Positions 7,568-11,433 of a DNA stretch of 11,433 bases are shown here, in pieces (the stretch's first letter is position 1; every line of letters begins with the position of its first letter). This DNA comes from an uncultured Porphyromonadaceae bacterium (GTDB lineage Bacteria > Bacteroidota > Bacteroidia > Bacteroidales > Muribaculaceae): positions 1-11,433 of the forward strand of contig CAMWKC010000047.1 in assembly GCA_947174735.1 (NCBI GenBank). Reading direction: 5' to 3'. The translations under genes and the position numbers were made by a program. Below the pieces are notes generated by a model. That model saw only the letters and a list, made by a program, of their open reading frames with translations, was not told the DNA's origin and made no database searches.

Positions 7568-7657
7568 TTGTAACTGACATCGGTGTCGTCCCGCACCCTC
7601 AAACGGGAGTGTTCCGCCACGCGATGTGACATAAACCAAAAGCAGCTAACACAGCAC
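7568..7657 (+). other. Possible structured 5' leader of the DUF6242 lipoprotein gene
   Basis: About 90 nt lie between the presumed transcription start and the preferred GTG. Two nested inverted repeats are visible: an outer 6-bp pair acatcg/cgatgt (7577-7582 with 7622-7627) and an inner 5-bp pair tcccg/cggga (7589-7593 with 7604-7608). They could fold into one branched hairpin, followed by an A-rich unpaired stretch before the start. I recognise no known riboswitch class. The stems are short, so this could be chance. Confidence 0.3.
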
Positions 7658-9178
7658 GTGAACAAAGATTTAATCGTACGCCACATACTGCCTCTCACCC
7701 TCGCAGCCGTTGTGCTGGGAGGTGTTGCTTCATGTAATAAAGACAGCAACAGTTCCATAACAGAGTATGAGACAGCTGTCAGCGTAGCAGTGACCAATTT
7801 CACTCTTACAGCCGACAAGAAGGTAATGGATAACCTTGACAAGGTATTCTTCTCTATCGACCTCGCACATGGAGTTATCTTCAACGCCGACTCACTGCCG
7901 GTAGGCACTAAAGTCAGCAGACTTATACCTGTCATTACTTATCCTACCGATGTCTCGGCAGCGGAACTGAAGGTAGACGACGGTACGGAAGTTAAAACAT
8001 TCGATTATAAAAGCAGTCCTACCGACTCGATTGACTTCACCCGGCCGGTACAGCTTACACTTACCGGTCTTGACGGTGTGACCAAAAGTGTATACACTAT
8101 AAAGGTAAATGTACATACCAACGACCCGGATTCAGTTATATGGGACCGTATTGCCAACACTACACTTCCGTCACGTCTTGAACGTCCCATATCGCAGAAA
8201 ACTATTAAGTGGCATGATACTGTATTCACTATAATAGAAGAGAACGACGGATCATACACTGTAGCTACCACAGATGATCTTATGACCGCCCGCTGGAACC
8301 GCACACAAATCACTCCGGCCGAAGAAATACGTGTATCTACATTAGCAGCTACCCCTTCAGCTCTGTACATACTTTCCAAAGACGGTACACTGTTCAGCTC
8401 GACTGATGGTATAGACTGGCAGTCCACAGGCGAAACATGGCTCAATACAATAGGTGCATACGGCGATGTGCTTTTAGGTATAGGCGGTGATGCTGTGAGG
8501 GGACTTCGCCATGTACATTATCCTGCCTCAGAACTACCGGAGACAGTACTCGAAAACGAATTTCCTATAACAGGCTATTCGGCCTTTGCTACTGTGACTT
8601 CAGACTGGTCAGAACGCCCTGTAGGTCTAATGACCGGAGGACGCATGGCTGACGGTACTCTTACGGCAGCTACATGGGGCTTTGACGGCGACACATGGAC
8701 ACGCCTTGATATGACTTCTCCTCCGGCGCTCGAAGGTGCTACGTTAATACCATATTATATCTATCGTCAGACCTCAACAGCATGGATACAGACTGAATTC
8801 AATGTATGGCTTCTCTTTGGAGGCCGACTGAGTGACGGTAGTATCAACCGATCAGTATATATTAGCTATACCAATGGTGTAAACTGGAGTAAGGCACCGA
8901 CGCTGATGCAATTACCTGAATTCATGCAGCCTGGATATGATGCTGACGGTGTGGTAATGAGTTCGCCACGTGAGGCCAACCTTGCCGAGGCATGGACCAG
9001 CCGTGCTAACCCGTCACTGCGCGGACCGATGCGTATAGTATACGATATAGACGGCTATCAGATAAATTGGGAATGTCCCTATATTTATCTGTTCGGCGGT
9101 TATGACAGCACCGGTATACTTAATGATATAATCTGGCGCGGCGTGCTGGCCCGTCTCACATATACTCCTCTGATGTGA
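7658..9178 (+). CDS. DUF6242 family lipoprotein, beta-propeller-like
   Basis: Predicted lipoprotein of 506 residues. I chose GTG at 7658 because it places a signal peptide at the very N-terminus (MNKDLIVRHILPLTLAAVVL) with lipobox VASC and acylated Cys at residue 26. An in-frame GTG at 7583 would add 25 polar residues before the signal, and no nearby ATG exists in frame. After Cys the sequence is NKDSNSS, resembling the polar/acidic signals that export Bacteroidota lipoproteins to the cell surface. An N-terminal Ig-like domain (about 36-160) precedes a C-terminal domain with repeated S-x-D/N-G-x-x-W motifs (W254, W347, W410) and FGG strands (387-389, 479-481), suggesting a kelch/Asp-box-like beta-propeller. 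The DUF6242 call is from recall of the family. Function is unknown. Its TGA overlaps the next gene's ATG, so the two are probably translationally coupled. Confidence 0.85.
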   Translation: MNKDLIVRHILPLTLAAVVLGGVASCNKDSNSSITEYETAVSVAVTNFTLTADKKVMDNLDKVFFSIDLAHGVIFNADSLPVGTKVSRLIPVITYPTDVSAAELKVDDGTEVKTFDYKSSPTDSIDFTRPVQLTLTGLDGVTKSVYTIKVNVHTNDPDSVIWDRIANTTLPSRLERPISQKTIKWHDTVFTIIEENDGSYTVATTDDLMTARWNRTQITPAEEIRVSTLAATPSALYILSKDGTLFSSTDGIDWQSTGETWLNTIGAYGDVLLGIGGDAVRGLRHVHYPASELPETVLENEFPITGYSAFATVTSDWSERPVGLMTGGRMADGTLTAATWGFDGDTWTRLDMTSPPALEGATLIPYYIYRQTSTAWIQTEFNVWLLFGGRLSDGSINRSVYISYTNGVNWSKAPTLMQLPEFMQPGYDADGVVMSSPREANLAEAWTSRANPSLRGPMRIVYDIDGYQINWECPYIYLFGGYDSTGILNDIIWRGVLARLTYTPLM

Positions 9179-9897
9179 TGGCAGGTAGCTCACAAAGCCA
9201 GTCGTACAGATTGACACTATGGCTAAGAGTAACCGCTATATTAATCTGTCTCCTATCCTGCATCACACCGATACGGGCACAAGAAGACTTCCGGTTTGAC
9301 GTAGGAGGCGGTATAGGTATGACCGGTTACCTTGGCGATGCTAACGACGGAAATCTTTACTCTCATCCCGGTTGGGATGTTGAAGCTATGTTACGTTATG
9401 TAGCAAATCCGCGTATAGCCTTCAAAACAAATTTCTTCGTAGGAGGCCTAAGTGGCGATTCATCGTCAATAGAAAATGTGCTTCCTTCCGAAATACAGCC
9501 GCTGAAGTTCTCGACTACATTCTTCGAATTGTCCGAGCTGTTTGAGTTTAATTTTTTCAGCTATGGAATAGGCGAAAGCTATCGTAAACTAAAGCGTTGG
9601 ACACCATATATATGCGGCGGACTCGGTGTGACCGTATGGGATGCATCAGGCTTTGGTGCCGCCTTTACAATACCATTCGGTGTAGGAGTAAAATATAAAC
9701 TTTCACGCCGCTGGAATCTGGGTCTCGAGTTTCTGATGAAGAAAACATTTACCGACCGTCTTGACGGAACGGCCTTCAAGGACCCATACGCCTTTAAGAG
9801 CTCACTGATGAAGAACACCGACTGGTACTCCACACTGACGCTCACTATAAGCTATGAGTTCAGCAAACGCTGTGCCGTTTGCAACTATAAAGACTGA
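9178..9897 (+). CDS. DUF6089 family outer-membrane beta-barrel protein
   Basis: Protein of 239 residues with a signal peptide (hydrophobic 12-30, likely cleavage after PIRA, before QEDF). The mature part begins FRFDVGGGIGMTGYLGDAN, typical of the DUF6089 family found upstream of isoprenyl transferase in Bacteroidota. Alternating hydrophobic strands with aromatic ends (PRIAFKTNFFVGG, LFEFNFFSYG, WTPYICGGLGVTVW, FTIPFGVGVKYKL, WNLGLEFLMKKTF, YSTLTLTISYEF) indicate a small outer-membrane beta-barrel. The ATG at 9178 shares its A with the TGA of the DUF6242 gene; a GTG at 9175 is an alternative one codon earlier. uppS follows after 20 nt. A CxxC pair (C232, C235) closes the protein. Role unknown; gene context suggests cell-envelope biogenesis. 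Confidence 0.85.
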   Translation: MAGSSQSQSYRLTLWLRVTAILICLLSCITPIRAQEDFRFDVGGGIGMTGYLGDANDGNLYSHPGWDVEAMLRYVANPRIAFKTNFFVGGLSGDSSSIENVLPSEIQPLKFSTTFFELSELFEFNFFSYGIGESYRKLKRWTPYICGGLGVTVWDASGFGAAFTIPFGVGVKYKLSRRWNLGLEFLMKKTFTDRLDGTAFKDPYAFKSSLMKNTDWYSTLTLTISYEFSKRCAVCNYKD

Positions 9898-9917
9898 CAC
9901 AACCACGTATAAGCGAT

Positions 9918-10694
9918 ATGGAGGAACACAATCTCGACCAACTGCTTGCACAAATCGACATGACACGGCTGCCACGTCATGTGGCAATGATCATGGACGG
10001 CAACGGACGCTGGGCCAAGAACCGCTCGCAACAGCGTTCTGACGGCCATTACGCCGGTATCACCAGCGTACATAACGTCACGGAGTTCTCGTCCGACCTT
10101 GGCATAAAGTATCTTACACTATACGCCTTCTCGACCGAGAACTGGAACCGCCCTGCTGAAGAGGTAGAGACTCTGATGTACCTCATAGGCTGGGCCATAG
10201 AACGAGAATTGCCTGAATTGTTGCGCAACAATGTGCGTATTCATCTGATAGGCGATATGGAACGTATACCTGAAGGACCGCGCAAGCGCCTTTTCGACTG
10301 CCGGGAAGCCACAGCACACTGTACGGGTTTGCAATTGTTTATGTGCCTAAGTTATTCATCGCGTTGGGAAATAGCAGACACAGCCAGACGTCTGGCCAGA
10401 GCAGCTGCACAGGGTACACTTGACCCCGACAGCATTGACGAAAAAGTATTTGCTGACCATCTGGCTACGGCCGGAGTACCCGATCCAGATCTTCTGATAC
10501 GCACAGGAGGCGAACAACGTATATCCAATTATCTGTTATGGCAGATTGCGTACAGCGAGCTTTATTTCACTCCTACGCTCTGGCCCGATTTCGGTAAGGA
10601 AGCATACGCACGTGCCATAATCGACTATCAGCAGCGAGAACGCCGCTTCGGTAAGACCAGCGAACAGGTGCAACAACGTCCGGACACACTGTGA
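9918..10694 (+). CDS. uppS: Isoprenyl transferase (undecaprenyl diphosphate synthase)
   Basis: cis-Prenyltransferase of 258 residues that adds isopentenyl diphosphate units to farnesyl diphosphate to make undecaprenyl diphosphate, the carrier lipid for peptidoglycan and surface polysaccharides; it acts at the cytoplasmic face of the membrane. Motifs: HVAMIMDGNGRWA with catalytic D27, RSDGHYAG (H44), YAFSTENWNRP, LSYSSRWEI and RTGGEQRISNYLLWQIAYSELYF with phosphate-binding R195 and R201 and metal-binding E214. Spacing matches the E. coli enzyme (D26, R194, R200, E213) to within one residue. ATG at 9918 leaves a short N-terminal lead (MEEHNLDQLLAQID) before the core. It lies between a DUF6089 gene and bamA, the usual Bacteroidota arrangement that links lipid-carrier synthesis to outer-membrane assembly. 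Confidence 0.97.
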   Translation: MEEHNLDQLLAQIDMTRLPRHVAMIMDGNGRWAKNRSQQRSDGHYAGITSVHNVTEFSSDLGIKYLTLYAFSTENWNRPAEEVETLMYLIGWAIERELPELLRNNVRIHLIGDMERIPEGPRKRLFDCREATAHCTGLQLFMCLSYSSRWEIADTARRLARAAAQGTLDPDSIDEKVFADHLATAGVPDPDLLIRTGGEQRISNYLLWQIAYSELYFTPTLWPDFGKEAYARAIIDYQQRERRFGKTSEQVQQRPDTL

Positions 10695-10803
10695 CAGTCT
10701 CGGCACTGTCCAGCATAAAGCGGCTACAACATAATCTTTCCTAAAGCCATATACAATATCACCGTTGCGCTGCCGTAGGGTACGCACGGAGTCTAACCAC
10801 GAC

Positions 10804-11433
10804 ATGAATCGCATATATAGAACATATCTGCCTTTGAGCATGGCGGCAGCCTCACTGATGCCGTTGTCAATAAAGGCACAGGACACCGGTGAAAGCCTGA
10901 CGGCATTACCGGTCGATACAATATATAATCCCGATATTATATACTCCCCGATGCCGCGCACATACGAAATCGCCGGTATCAAAGTCACAGGTGTACCGAA
11001 TGTCGAGGATTATGTTATCACCGGTTATTCGGGTCTGGCCATAGGTGACCGTATAGAACTGCCGGGTGATGCTATCACCAATGCAGTGAAGCGCTTCTAT
11101 CGTCAGGGTCTGTATTCGAAAGTACAGATTAAAGTCGAAAAGATAGCCGGAGACAAAGCCTGGCTCGAAATTTCGTTACGCCAGCAGCCCAGAATGTCTG
11201 AAATACGCTATCAAGGCACCAAGGGAGGCGAGAAAAAAGATATAGATGAACGTCTTGCCATGGTACCGGGACAGCAGATTACACCTAATATTGTGGCCCG
11301 TATGAAGCAAGTGATTCAGAAATACTATGCTGACAAGGGTTTTAAAAATGCTTCGATCACAATTACCCAGCAACCCGATTTGTCAAAGGACAATCAGGTA
11401 ATTCTCGATGTAGCCGTTGACCGTCATAACAAA
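10804..11433 (+). CDS. bamA: Outer membrane protein assembly factor BamA (N-terminal part, runs off window)
   Basis: The frame is open from ATG 10804 to the window end (210 codons), covering only the periplasmic start of a protein that is normally about 800-900 residues. BamA is the core of the machine that folds and inserts beta-barrels into the outer membrane. Residues 1-25 look like a signal peptide (hydrophobic PLSMAAASLMPLSI, cleavage near KAQD). POTRA domain 1 spans about 53-127 (YEIAGIKVTGVPNVEDYVI, then AVKRFYRQGLYSKVQIKVE). POTRA 2 starts at MSEIRYQGTKGGEKKDIDE, with the typical helix IVARMKQVIQKYYADKGFKNA. An upstream in-frame stop at 10732 limits other starts, and the ATG gives the signal peptide. 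The 109-nt gap after uppS (10695-10803) shows no gene and no convincing terminator, so it is probably co-transcribed. Identity rests on the POTRA pattern and the uppS neighbour. Confidence 0.92.
   Translation, partial: MNRIYRTYLPLSMAAASLMPLSIKAQDTGESLTALPVDTIYNPDIIYSPMPRTYEIAGIKVTGVPNVEDYVITGYSGLAIGDRIELPGDAITNAVKRFYRQGLYSKVQIKVEKIAGDKAWLEISLRQQPRMSEIRYQGTKGGEKKDIDERLAMVPGQQITPNIVARMKQVIQKYYADKGFKNASITITQQPDLSKDNQVILDVAVDRHNK

Noticed and set aside
7583..7657. In-frame upstream GTG start for the DUF6242 lipoprotein
   Set aside because: It would put 25 polar residues in front of the lipoprotein signal peptide and would fall inside the probable leader hairpin, so GTG 7658 fits better.
10693..10710. 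Six-base inverted repeat gacagt/actgtc overlapping the uppS stop codon
   Set aside because: The stem is too short and has no T-run, so it does not support a terminator between uppS and bamA.
10536..10988. Minus-strand open frame of 150 codons across the uppS end and the bamA start
   Set aside because: It overlaps two well-supported genes on the other strand, shows no family features and has no promoter signal.

Overview
The window is about 11.4 kb of ordinary chromosomal DNA from a Bacteroidota bacterium, most likely order Bacteroidales. A gut Muribaculaceae-like lineage is my inference from the moderate GC content, the heavy use of ATA (Ile) and CGT/CGC (Arg) codons, and the gene families. 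Supporting signs are the TAnnTTTG-type -7 promoter elements, starts without Shine-Dalgarno sequences, and the Bacteroidota-typical families DUF6242 and DUF6089 next to isoprenyl transferase and BamA. There are ten genes, two of them cut by the window edges. I see no rRNA, tRNA, CRISPR array, insertion sequence, phage gene or sign of recent transfer.

Left part (1-2202, minus strand): argS, the arginyl-tRNA synthetase, lacks only its last few codons. It is preceded by its own likely promoter. Upstream of it lies hupB-like HU, whose 3' end is followed by an unusually long perfect hairpin (28-bp arms), probably a strong terminator separating the two genes.

Middle (2429-7453, plus strand): a compact run reading rhomboid intramembrane protease, membrane-anchored endonuclease/exonuclease/phosphatase (EEP) protein, exported M3 peptidyl-dipeptidase (Dcp type) and ribD. 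Gaps are only 7, 26 and 9 nt, so this is probably one operon. It starts at a -7 element so close to the first ATG that the mRNA may be leaderless. It ends at a hairpin plus T-run after ribD. The ribD stop codon looks early for the family, and the same frame continues with a sequence resembling the usual RibD C-terminus.

Right part (7556-11433, plus strand): a second probable operon for the cell envelope. It has a promoter and a roughly 90-nt leader, then a DUF6242 surface-type lipoprotein that probably starts at GTG. Its stop codon overlaps the start of a DUF6089 outer-membrane beta-barrel protein, followed by uppS/ispU (undecaprenyl carrier lipid synthesis) and the N-terminal third or less of bamA (outer-membrane protein assembly). 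The linkage suggests that the DUF6242 and DUF6089 proteins belong to envelope biogenesis, but their molecular roles cannot be read from sequence.

I found no convincing complete new system. The best leads are the DUF6242-DUF6089 coupled pair beside uppS-bamA, the possible stop in ribD, the leaderless promoter and the exceptional hairpin.
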